Shown here: piece after piece, positions 5,758-12,574 of the stretch | Layout: each line of letters opens with the position of its first letter | Numbering within the stretch: position 1 is the stretch's first letter | Assembly (NCBI GenBank): GCA_947624335.1 | Contig: CANQJX010000019.1 | Location: 1-15,034, forward strand | DNA: 15,034 bases | From: an uncultured Marvinbryantia sp. | GTDB lineage: Bacteria; Bacillota; Clostridia; Lachnospirales; Lachnospiraceae | Direction: 5' to 3' | The notes under the pieces: model-generated | What the model was told of the DNA's origin: nothing | Databases searched by the model: none | Seen by the model: the letters and a program-made list of their open reading frames with translations, nothing else | Made by a program: the position numbers and the translations under genes

Positions 5758-6447
5758 ATGATATTAGAAGGCTATCCCTGCCTATACGAAACCCATATGC
5801 ATACCCGGCCGGGGAGCGCCTGCGCGCATAATTCCGGTGCAGAAATGGCAAAAGCGGCTCATCTTATGGGGTACGCGGGAATCATTATCACCGATCACAA
5901 CTGGGGCGGCAATACCGGCATCAGCCGGGCGCTGCCCTGGGAACAGTGGGTGGACAGCTTTACGATAGGCTACAGAGAAGCTCTGGAATATGGGCAAAAA
6001 CACGATCTGAACGTATTTTGGGGGTACGAGGCCGGATATCGGGGTACGGAATTTCTGATCTACGGGGTTACGCCGGACTGGCTGAAAGCACACCCTGAAA
6101 TCCGAAATGCCGACGTAAAAGAGCAATACCGGCTGATCCATGAGGGCGGCGGCATGGTCATCCATGCACATCCGTTCCGGGAAGCCGGATACATTCCAAA
6201 GATACGGCTGTACCCGGAGTATGTGGACGGCGTAGAAGGAATCAACGCGGCCCATTCTTCATCCGGCCATAAAAGCAGCCACTACATCCATACGACCGAT
6301 CTGCCGGGCGGCGGTATTGCTTTCCGGCGGCGGCTTACCTCCGTGCAGGATTACTGCAGGGCGATCCTTGGCGGGGAAGATTATGTGCTGACCAACGGCG
6401 ACGCCGTATTTGACAGGAAAGGGAACCCTGTCGGTTCCCTTTTATGA
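5758..6447 (+). CDS. PHP-domain metal-dependent phosphoesterase, probably internally deleted
   Basis: PHP proteins bind two or three metals and hydrolyse phosphoesters. Here the ligand motifs are His13/His15 (ETHMHT), Asp46/His47 (IITDHN), Glu91 (WGYEAGY) and His136/His138 (VIHAHPFREAGYI). After INAAHSS (residue 168) relatives usually have 25-30 residues and then a GSDIH metal motif. Here HKSSHYIHTTDLPGGG follows almost at once, so the Asp of the S-D-x-H motif is absent while His178 remains. Length is 229 residues, against my expectation of about 250-260. GGAGG at 5745-5749 sets the start. The last codons overlap a terminator hairpin. It may act on a nucleotide or histidinol-phosphate-like substrate, or be inactive. 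Confidence 0.82.
   Translation: MILEGYPCLYETHMHTRPGSACAHNSGAEMAKAAHLMGYAGIIITDHNWGGNTGISRALPWEQWVDSFTIGYREALEYGQKHDLNVFWGYEAGYRGTEFLIYGVTPDWLKAHPEIRNADVKEQYRLIHEGGGMVIHAHPFREAGYIPKIRLYPEYVDGVEGINAAHSSSGHKSSHYIHTTDLPGGGIAFRRRLTSVQDYCRAILGGEDYVLTNGDAVFDRKGNPVGSLL
6418..6442 (+). terminator. Hairpin overlapping the end of the PHP gene
   Basis: AAAGGGAACC and GGTTCCCTTT form a perfect 10-bp stem with a 5-base loop, ending in TTTT. It covers the last codons and finishes three bases before the TGA. It probably ends PHP transcription, and may also act on symporter RNA from the other side. Confidence 0.6.
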
Positions 6448-6527
6448 TTGCATCTTTTTTTGAAACTCCATGCCGGTTTCGCCATGTATATAACGCCAAA
6501 GCATTCAATCCAAACAGAAGAAACAAG

Positions 6528-8111
6528 TTACTCCTGCGCCACTTTTTCTTTATCCAGCAGTTCCAGCGATTCGGAGGCAATCGTCACTTCCACCTGCAGG
6601 CACAGCAAGTTAGAAGATGTCATAACAAAATCCAGAATAGAATTTAAAGCAACCGCAATCGCAACGGCCTCGCCCGGTATTCCAAGCTGTGCAAACATAA
6701 TCGTATAAATTGTAAGCCCGCCGCCCGGAACCGGCGGAGCGGCCATCGCCAGAAGGCCTGCCGTCAGCACTGCGGTCACCATCCACATGACGGTAATCTG
6801 TACCCCGTAATATTCCGCCATACAGAAAACGATCGTAAGAAACCCGATGACTGCGCCGGGCATATAAATAACCTGACCGAGCGGAATCGCAAAATTTGCC
6901 ACCTTATCCGGAATGCCAAGTTTTTTGGTACACGTTTCCAGATTTGTAGCGAAAGCCGCCGCAGAAGACGCGGTCGATAAAGCGATCAGATAAGTCGGCA
7001 GCAGTTTTTTCACGATCAAAGCAGGACTGATCCGAAACTTTGCCGCCATCCCAAGCACATAAACCAGCATAAGCAGCAGGCAGCCCGGTATGGTGAGAGC
7101 AAACACTTTCACAATCCCCCAGACATTCACATCCGCATCAAAAAGCAGCAAATTGAAAATGCTGAGGAAGACAAAAGCGGGAACCAGTTTACTTATCACG
7201 CCCATCAGAAAAAATACAACCTCATTCGCCTGCACGATAATATCCTGAATTACAGATACCCGTTGTCCAAGAACCAGCAGCGCAATGCCGATACATATTC
7301 CCAGGAAAACAATCTGCAGCGCGTTTCCGTTCAAAAACGGCGATACAATGTCCGGCGGCACAATATCCAGGATCATTGTGTAAATATCTGTGAAACCGCC
7401 CAGCACCGCTTCGTTTTTACCCCACACAATTTTGAAAAAGGGGCTTGCAAGCAGGGCAAATACCGATCCGACAGCAAAGGTGCCGGCAATCATTCTTATA
7501 ATCAGTTTTTTCCCGATTTTCCCTACCGCCGACAAATCTCCGATACTGATAATCCCCCAGCACACGGCGAGAAAAATCATCGGGGAAGAAATCGCCCGCA
7601 AAATGTTAAGAATGGTTTGAAACACGGGATTTACGATTTCCAGAACAATATTTTGCGCGCCTTCCGGAAGCGTTTTCACAATGCCTCCGATTAAAAACGC
7701 GGCCAATATCGCAAACAGCAGATTTGTCATCTGCCCTGTCTGCGCTTTTTTCAGCGGACCGCAGATCAGATAGTTTTTTCCGTTTTTATAGGAATACTCC
7801 AACGCAAGCCCCGCCTGTGCCAGCAGCCGGCTGCTAAAGAGAAATCCCTGCTCGTCTTCATCCGGGCTGACCTGCGTTCCCTCCACGCAGACCGAAGTCG
7901 ATAATCTGCCGAACCGCTGCACCATTTTGTATTGAACAGCATTGTTTTCTAATTTTTTCATCCACATTCCCAGGATATCTTCCAGCGACAAGCGGATGCG
8001 AAGGATATCCCTTTTATCCGTTCCCGCTTCTTCCAAAGCTTCGCCAAACAACTGCGAAACCCGATCGATTGTCTCTGTCGATAAAATAAATTCTTCTTTG
8101 TATTGTTTCAT
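6528..8111 (-). CDS. SDF (DAACS)-family symporter with N-terminal cytosolic domain
   Basis: The C-terminal about 400 residues carry the glutamate/dicarboxylate symporter fold. A serine-rich hairpin-1 loop (STASSAAAFATN), an APPVPGGGLTIY hairpin-2 and a final NSILDFVMTSSN helix are present. The Na+-site NMDGT motif reads YMPGA, and the substrate arginine and final sodium aspartate of the last helix are Met and Leu. Substrate and coupling may therefore differ from glutamate transporters. Residues 1 to about 115 are soluble and include RIRLSLEDILGMW, reminiscent of the N-box of GHKL ATPases. The start at 8111 was chosen because AGGTGG precedes it. The upstream ATG at 8147 falls inside the -10 of the promoter at 8146-8175. 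Confidence 0.85.
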   Translation of the reverse strand: MKQYKEEFILSTETIDRVSQLFGEALEEAGTDKRDILRIRLSLEDILGMWMKKLENNAVQYKMVQRFGRLSTSVCVEGTQVSPDEDEQGFLFSSRLLAQAGLALEYSYKNGKNYLICGPLKKAQTGQMTNLLFAILAAFLIGGIVKTLPEGAQNIVLEIVNPVFQTILNILRAISSPMIFLAVCWGIISIGDLSAVGKIGKKLIIRMIAGTFAVGSVFALLASPFFKIVWGKNEAVLGGFTDIYTMILDIVPPDIVSPFLNGNALQIVFLGICIGIALLVLGQRVSVIQDIIVQANEVVFFLMGVISKLVPAFVFLSIFNLLLFDADVNVWGIVKVFALTIPGCLLLMLVYVLGMAAKFRISPALIVKKLLPTYLIALSTASSAAAFATNLETCTKKLGIPDKVANFAIPLGQVIYMPGAVIGFLTIVFCMAEYYGVQITVMWMVTAVLTAGLLAMAAPPVPGGGLTIYTIMFAQLGIPGEAVAIAVALNSILDFVMTSSNLLCLQVEVTIASESLELLDKEKVAQE

Positions 8112-8145
8112 ATGAAAAACCACCTGAATACTCGATTTTTGTACC

Positions 8146-8175
8146 ATTCTATCATTTTATCCGACAATAAGTCAA
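8146..8175 (-). promoter_or_regulatory. Promoter of the symporter gene
   Basis: On the minus strand TTGACT (8175-8170) and TAGAAT (8151-8146) are separated by 18 bases. It lies between the mgtE stop and the symporter start, giving the symporter its own promoter. It also rules out translation from the ATG at 8147. Confidence 0.6.
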
Positions 8176-8189
8176 CAAGGTTCGCTCTC

Positions 8190-9575
8190 TCATCCGGCAA
8201 GCCGCAGCAAAAGCAGCCAGGTCAGACCGTAATATGTAATTACCGCTACCAGATCATTTACGGTTGTAATCAAAGGTCCCGATGCAACTGCCGGATCAAT
8301 ATGGATTTTGTGAAAAAACAGCGGCACAACCGTCCCTACAAGGCTGGAAACCATCATTGCGAGAACCATTGCCAGCCCTACGCAACCGGCCACCAAAAAA
8401 GCATAGGACCATGTATTATGCTTTACAAAAGAAACATAAAATCCTACGGACAGAAAGGCAATCGAACCGATCAAAATTCCGTTGCACAGACCTACGCGCA
8501 TTTCTTTTAAAACCAAACGTAACTTCTGTCCCGCTTTCAGGTTTTCATCCGTTAATACGCGGATCGTAACAGCCAGCGACTGTGTCCCGACATTCCCCGC
8601 CATATCCAGGATCAGAGACTGAAAGCATACCACCACTGCGATCTGCGCCACAATACTTTCAAATATCCCGACCACCGCGGATACTCCGATTCCTAAAAAT
8701 AATAGTATAATCAGCCATGGCATTCTCTTTTTCATACTGTCAAGCAGCGGTTCCTGCAAATCCTCTTCGGCTGTTAAACCGGCAAGTTTTGCATAATCCT
8801 CGCCCATCTCGTCATCAATCGCTTCAATAATGTCCTGCGCCGTAATAATGCCGAGAATCTTTCTGTTTTGATTCAATACCGGTATAGAGTCTTCCTCATA
8901 GTCCGCAATCCGGTCAATACAATCGCTAATTTTCTCGTGATCCATCACATAAGGATAGGATGTAATGACCAGCGTTTCCAGTTGCGTATGCTCCCTTGCC
9001 AGAATCAGATCCTTCAAATCCAGAGCGCCGTAATATTCATAATTGTTATCGCACACATAAAGGGTAGAGATATTATCGTTCTTTTCCGCCTGCTCTACCA
9101 GCGCTTTCATTGCCGCTTTTACAGACATATCCTTTTGGATCAAGATAAAATTGGTGGTCATCCTGCTGCCGATTTCCGTATCATCGTAAGACTGCAGCAG
9201 CCGGATATCCGCATTTGTCTCCTCATCCATCAGGGCGGAAAGTTGTTCTTTTAAGGAATCATCCATTTCCTCCAGCACATCCACCGCGTCGTCCGAGTCC
9301 ATGTTTGCGATCACCTGTGCGAGATTGGGAAGATCCAGTTCCTTCAAATACTCATCCGCATCCTCCATGTAGGCGAAGATCTCCGACATCCGTTCCGTGC
9401 CGAGGATCGTGTAAAGATATTTTCTTTCCTCTTCGCTAAGGCACTTTACCGCGTCCGCAATATCATTCTCATGGAAATCTTCCAGACGGTCGGCCAGCTC
9501 TTTCGCCGGCAGATTGCTCCTGATAAGCGCCAGCAGTTCTTCTACATAATTCGGCTCTTTTAATATTTTTTCCAT
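8190..9575 (-). CDS. mgtE: Magnesium transporter MgtE
   Basis: The protein has 461 residues, the normal size for MgtE, a homodimeric Mg2+ channel gated by cytosolic Mg2+. Domain order is complete. The acidic MgtE N domain spans about residues 30-130 (rich in D/E, with NLAQVIANMDSDDAVDVLEEM). Two CBS domains cover about 135-255, and a connecting helix follows. About five membrane helices run from about 285. The pore motifs are DMAGNVGTQS and DPAVASGPLITTVND with Asp441 at the family's pore position. AAAGGAGG precedes the ATG. It is the first gene of its unit and is controlled by a long leader with its own promoter and an intrinsic terminator (9605-9685). No terminator was found after it. Confidence 0.95.
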   Translation of the reverse strand: MEKILKEPNYVEELLALIRSNLPAKELADRLEDFHENDIADAVKCLSEEERKYLYTILGTERMSEIFAYMEDADEYLKELDLPNLAQVIANMDSDDAVDVLEEMDDSLKEQLSALMDEETNADIRLLQSYDDTEIGSRMTTNFILIQKDMSVKAAMKALVEQAEKNDNISTLYVCDNNYEYYGALDLKDLILAREHTQLETLVITSYPYVMDHEKISDCIDRIADYEEDSIPVLNQNRKILGIITAQDIIEAIDDEMGEDYAKLAGLTAEEDLQEPLLDSMKKRMPWLIILLFLGIGVSAVVGIFESIVAQIAVVVCFQSLILDMAGNVGTQSLAVTIRVLTDENLKAGQKLRLVLKEMRVGLCNGILIGSIAFLSVGFYVSFVKHNTWSYAFLVAGCVGLAMVLAMMVSSLVGTVVPLFFHKIHIDPAVASGPLITTVNDLVAVITYYGLTWLLLLRLAG

Positions 9576-9604
9576 CGTAACCTCCTTTCCGCTAAAAAGC
9601 GCGC

Positions 9605-9685
9605 AAAAAATCCACCGCTTCGCATTGTTCCAAGCAGTTTAACAATATGTTACCATCTGCACAGCACAATCAATATCCGGTGGAT
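9605..9685 (-). terminator. Attenuator terminator in the mgtE leader
   Basis: On the minus strand ATCCACCG (9686-9679) pairs perfectly with CGGTGGAT (9617-9610) and runs into TTTTTT. Inside, ATTGT/ACAAT, GCAG/CTGC and TAACA/TGTTA stack into one long hairpin. It lies 30 bases before the mgtE start and after the leader promoter, so mgtE is transcribed only on read-through. CGGTGGGT at 9762-9755 can take the 5' arm away, giving an 8-bp antiterminator. Confidence 0.75.
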
Positions 9686-9710
9686 GTCGCAGGATTACCG
9701 ACGGAATAAA

Positions 9711-9746
9711 ATTACAGGCACACTACGGACAGCCTGTGCGCGTAAT
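9711..9746 (-). other. Stable hairpin in the mgtE leader
   Basis: On the minus strand ATTACGCGCAC pairs with GTGTGC-CT-GTAAT, giving 11 bp with a 2-base bulge and a 12-base loop. An alternative partner for GGATTAC is GTAATCC at 9697-9691. The hairpin lies between the antiterminator arms, so the folded leader would look like a multi-helix aptamer closed by the antiterminator. Confidence 0.55.
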
Positions 9747-9798
9747 CCGCCGTACCCACCGCATGAATACTTCGGCCTGTACTATCGCAGTTATCCAT
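9712..9798 (-). CDS. Candidate 28-residue leader peptide of mgtE
   Basis: An ATG at 9798, with a perfect GGAGG (9811-9807) eight bases before it, opens 28 codons ending in TAA at 9714-9712. The peptide starts MDNCDSTGRS and ends RLSVVCL. It has no hydrophobic segment and no recognised family. The frame covers the upstream antiterminator strand (9762-9755) and most of the leader hairpin. A ribosome translating it would therefore change which fold forms before the mgtE terminator. The known Salmonella mgtA leader uses a similar logic with a proline-rich peptide, but this one is not proline-rich. The ORF could be incidental to a structured RNA. Confidence 0.4.
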   Translation of the reverse strand: MDNCDSTGRSIHAVGTADYAHRLSVVCL

Positions 9799-9833
9799 AT
9801 GTGCCACCTCCGTTCCTGTTTTTTCTTTTCCTT

Positions 9834-9862
9834 ATTGTAAACATATGCCGCAAATTTGTCAA
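9834..9862 (-). promoter_or_regulatory. Promoter of the mgtE leader
   Basis: On the minus strand a perfect TTGACA (9862-9857), 17-base spacer and TACAAT (9839-9834) are present. RNA would begin near 9827, giving a leader of about 250 bases before mgtE. Confidence 0.8.
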
Positions 9863-9873
9863 TAAACAATCAG

Positions 9874-9913
9874 GCAAAAACAATCACCGGAAGCAACCGC
9901 TGCTTCCGGTGAA
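9874..9913 (-). terminator. Terminator of the amino acid ABC operon
   Basis: On the minus strand TCACCGGAAGC pairs perfectly with GCTTCCGGTGA across a 7-base loop, followed by TTGTTTTT. It separates the ABC operon from the mgtE leader promoter. Confidence 0.85.
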
Positions 9914-9934
9914 ATTTCTTTTGAAACGCATTGT

Positions 9935-10675
9935 TCAGTTCTGGCGAAATCTGCTTAAAAATTCTTTGGTCATATCGTTTTGCGGGTTTTCAAAAATCTG
10001 TTCCGGAGACCCTTCTTCCTGGATCACGCCGTCGCGCATAAAGATCACCCGCTTGGACACGTCTTTGGCAAACGCCATTTCATGCGTAACGATAATCATA
10101 GTCAGCCCGTCTTTGACAAGCTGGCGCATTACTTCCAGCACTTCTCCCACCATCTGGGGATCCAGCGCGGAAGTCGGTTCGTCAAACAGCAGCACTTCCG
10201 GTTCCATCGCCAGCGCTCTGGCAATCGCCACCCGCTGTTTCTGTCCCCCGGAGATCTGCCGCGGTTTAGCGTTGATATATTCTGCCATCCCCACTTTTTC
10301 CAGATAAAACATCGCCTTTTGGCGCGCTTCTTCTTTGCTTTTCTTCAGAACCTTTATCTGTCCTACCATGCAGTTGCCAAGCACGGTGTGATTGTTAAAC
10401 AAATTAAAATTCTGAAATACCATGCCTACCTTTGCCCGGTATCCCGGCACATCCACCTTGCGGTCTGTAATATCGGTTCCGTGGTACAAAATCGAACCCC
10501 CAGTAGGTTCTTCCAAAAGATTGATACAGCGCAGCAAAGTAGATTTCCCCGATCCCGAAGGGCCGATGATACAGGTTACATCCTGCGGATGCACCTCAAA
10601 ATCAATGTCTTTCAGAACCGTATTTTTCCCAAACTCTTTACTCAGATGATTTACCTGAATGATCGCTTCACTCAT
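9935..10675 (-). CDS. Polar amino acid ABC transporter, ATP-binding subunit
   Basis: This is a 246-residue cytosolic ATPase of the GlnQ/HisP type (PAAT family) that powers uptake of polar amino acids. It shows Walker A GPSGSGKST, Q-loop VFQNFNLFNN, signature ISGGQKQRVAIARALA, Walker B VLLFDEPTSALD and the H-loop VTHE, all intact. The start at 10675 was chosen because GAGGAGG precedes it and family proteins begin just before the I-I-Q-V-N-H-L-S strand. The frame extends upstream to 10747, but only within the permease gene. It overlaps the permease stop by eight bases, is last in the operon and is followed by a terminator. The exact amino acid cannot be deduced from the ATPase. Confidence 0.95.
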   Translation of the reverse strand: MSEAIIQVNHLSKEFGKNTVLKDIDFEVHPQDVTCIIGPSGSGKSTLLRCINLLEEPTGGSILYHGTDITDRKVDVPGYRAKVGMVFQNFNLFNNHTVLGNCMVGQIKVLKKSKEEARQKAMFYLEKVGMAEYINAKPRQISGGQKQRVAIARALAMEPEVLLFDEPTSALDPQMVGEVLEVMRQLVKDGLTMIIVTHEMAFAKDVSKRVIFMRDGVIQEEGSPEQIFENPQNDMTKEFLSRFRQN

Positions 10676-11459
10676 TGCCGGTCCTCCTCTTTTTAAAAGG
10701 ATACATACCGCTGGTGTGCGTAAGCGTATCCGTTGTCGCCAGATCATAATTATCCGGTCCGTCCATCTTATTCTCCAGCAGACGGAGCAGACGCGAGCAG
10801 GCGAACGTCATCGCAAAATAAATGACCATCGCAATGGAAAACGCCTCAAAATAGGTGTACAGAGCGCCCGCCACACTTTTTGTCGCGTAGAAAAGTTCTA
10901 CGACGCCGATGGTGGACAGTACGCAGGTGTCCTTGATGTTGATGATCAGGTTATTGCCGATCTGCGGCATAATATTGCGCAGCGCCTGCGGCATGATTAC
11001 GCTCGTCATCGTCTGAAAATGCGTCATGCCGATTGCCTTCGCTCCCTCTGTCTGACCGGGATCAATGGAAATAATGCCGCCCCGCACCGTCTCCGCCATA
11101 TAGGCGCCGGTATTAATCGATACAATAAAGAACGCGGCGAACCACATAGACATATTAAATCCGAACAATGCCGACGCGCCGTAATAAATCATCATCGCCT
11201 GCGCCATCATCGGCGTGCCGCGGAAAACTTCCACATACGCGCCCAAAACCGCTTTGATGATATTTAAAATCACGCGTTTTGCCAGCGGATCCTTCCTGCT
11301 TACGGGAATCGTCTTGATAATACCCACGATCAGCCCGATCACGCATCCGATAAAAGTACCGACCAGCGCGATCACGATACTGTACCAGGCCCCGCGTAAA
11401 AACGAGGGGCCGTAGAGTTGAAGTAAATATACAATTCTGCCAAAAAAAGACTGTGGCAT
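10668..11459 (-). CDS. Polar amino acid ABC transporter, permease subunit
   Basis: This 263-residue membrane protein has the HisM/GlnP fold. An N-terminal FLRGAWYSIVIALVGT start leads into about five helices. The cytoplasmic EAA loop, which docks the ATPase, reads GAKAIGMTHFQTMTSVIMPQALR. The later segment PQIGNNLIINIKDTCVLSTIGV matches the conserved IKDTSL region of the family. AGGAGG precedes the ATG by about seven bases. It lies 30 bases after the binding-protein gene and overlaps the ATPase start. A single permease gene implies a homodimeric channel. The last 25 residues form a charged cytosolic tail. Confidence 0.93.
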   Translation of the reverse strand: MPQSFFGRIVYLLQLYGPSFLRGAWYSIVIALVGTFIGCVIGLIVGIIKTIPVSRKDPLAKRVILNIIKAVLGAYVEVFRGTPMMAQAMMIYYGASALFGFNMSMWFAAFFIVSINTGAYMAETVRGGIISIDPGQTEGAKAIGMTHFQTMTSVIMPQALRNIMPQIGNNLIINIKDTCVLSTIGVVELFYATKSVAGALYTYFEAFSIAMVIYFAMTFACSRLLRLLENKMDGPDNYDLATTDTLTHTSGMYPFKKRRTGNE

Positions 11460-11489
11460 GATATCCTCCTGTTATGTACGGAACAGCGC

Positions 11490-12317
11490 TTACTCAGACA
11501 GCGGCTGAACGGAAATCGCTTCGTCCATCATCTCGCTGTAATCATCCACCGTCATCTTGGAAAGCACGCTGTCGATTGCTTCCTTGAGTTCTGTGTTCCC
11601 TTTCTGCATGGAAATGCCGATATTGATTTCTTCCTCGGATACTTCAAAATCATCGTCGGATTCCGTAAAGTCGAGGAGTTTAAAATCCGGGTAAGCAACG
11701 CACGCAGCCATAGCGGTCGGCATATCCGTCACAACCAGGTCGCACGCATTATTATCCAGAGCTACCAGCATCGCCGGAGCCGATTCCTGCGCCGGAAGAA
11801 TATTGGCGTCCGGAATCTGCGGCAGGCAGGTATCGTACCATACTGTGTTCAACTGCGATGTGCAGGTCGCGCCGGCAAGATCGGCAACTCCCTTCGCATC
11901 CGCATATTCGCCGTCCGCTTTTACCAGCGTAACGATGGAGGCATAATAATACGGCTCAGAAAAATCTACCATTTCCAACCGCTCGGATGTGATAGACTGC
12001 CCTGCAATCACGCAGTCTACATTTCCGGACTGTACGGCCGGCACCAGAGAATCCCAGTCCAGTTTGACGATCTCCAGTTCATAACCCAGTTCTTCACAGA
12101 TATGCTTTGCCATCATAACGTCATATCCGTAAGCATAATCCGGGCTGTCCGCAATCGGAACCGCGCCGTTGGAATCGTCCGGCTGCGTCCAGTTATACGG
12201 CGCATAACCACATTCCATCGCCACGCGCAGGACCTTCCCGTCCTCCGCGCTTGCGGCTGACGCCATAGCAAACACCAAGATCGCGGTGATTCCTGCAAAT
12301 TTCATAAATTTTTTCAT
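11490..12317 (-). CDS. Polar amino acid ABC transporter, substrate-binding protein
   Basis: This 275-residue periplasmic-binding-protein-type receptor (family 3, SBP_bac_3) has a CGYAPYNW start of lobe I, GYDVMMAKHICEELGYE, the DSLVPAVQSGNVDCVIAG segment and SITSERLEMVDFSEPYY, which contains the usual ligand arginine. A lobe-II SQLNTVWYD and VVTDMPTA region follows. The signal peptide (about residues 1-24, ending ASA-ED) has no lipobox cysteine, so it does not look like a lipoprotein, which is unusual in a Gram-positive. Seven cysteines occur in the mature part. GAGGTG precedes the ATG. It is first in the operon, with a promoter at 12361-12388. Polar amino acids such as Gln, Cys or His are possible ligands. 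Confidence 0.92.
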   Translation of the reverse strand: MKKFMKFAGITAILVFAMASAASAEDGKVLRVAMECGYAPYNWTQPDDSNGAVPIADSPDYAYGYDVMMAKHICEELGYELEIVKLDWDSLVPAVQSGNVDCVIAGQSITSERLEMVDFSEPYYYASIVTLVKADGEYADAKGVADLAGATCTSQLNTVWYDTCLPQIPDANILPAQESAPAMLVALDNNACDLVVTDMPTAMAACVAYPDFKLLDFTESDDDFEVSEEEINIGISMQKGNTELKEAIDSVLSKMTVDDYSEMMDEAISVQPLSE

Positions 12318-12360
12318 AATCCTTCACCTCATTTTCTTTATTGATTGCATATGTGTTCTT

Positions 12361-12388
12361 ATTATACAACATTTGACAAATAAATCAA
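12361..12388 (-). promoter_or_regulatory. Promoter of the amino acid ABC operon
   Basis: On the minus strand TTGATT (12388-12383) and a perfect TATAAT (12366-12361) are separated by 16 bases, about 45 bases before the binding-protein start. No riboswitch or T-box sequence was recognised in the short leader. Confidence 0.75.
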
Positions 12389-12449
12389 TGAACATTACAG
12401 ATTCCTTCTGCAGAAAATAATGGAGTCTGTTATGAAATTTTTTCATTCA

Positions 12450-12502
12450 GCGTCCTTTTGCCAAACGCGGCGCGCCCGATCGCACGGGGCCGTTTGGACG
12501 CT
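12450..12502. repeat. Imperfect inverted repeat between tpiA and the ABC operon
   Basis: GCGTCC...CCAAACGCGGC on the left can pair with GCCGTTTGG-ACGC on the right around a GC-rich loop. It lies between the tpiA terminator and the ABC promoter, and no poly-T follows. It could be a protein-binding site or relic structure; no function is assigned. Confidence 0.4.
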
Positions 12503-12511
12503 TACGATATG

Positions 12512-12548
12512 GAAAAGCAGCTTTGCCGGTCAATCCCGCAAAGCTGCC
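12512..12548 (-). terminator. Terminator of the gap-pgk-tpiA cluster
   Basis: On the minus strand GCAGCTTTGC pairs perfectly with GCAAAGCTGC across an 11-base loop, followed by TTTT. It lies about 27 bases after the tpiA stop. Confidence 0.8.
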
Positions 12549-12574
12549 TGATGTCCCACTTACAGACCTGAACA

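Noticed and set aside
8112..8147. Upstream start for the symporter at 8147
   Set aside because: The ATG falls in the -10 of the likely promoter and lacks a ribosome site; the ATG at 8111 has AGGTGG.
9576..9834. M-box (ykoK) magnesium riboswitch upstream of mgtE
   Set aside because: The conserved M-box blocks were looked for in the leader and not found.
9684..10307. Plus-strand open frame of 207 codons across the mgtE leader and ABC ATPase
   Set aside because: It is antisense to the ATPase and its terminator; composition is not protein-like.
10676..10747. Extended N-terminus of the ABC ATPase
   Set aside because: It lies inside the permease gene; the start at 10675 has a strong ribosome site and matches family length.
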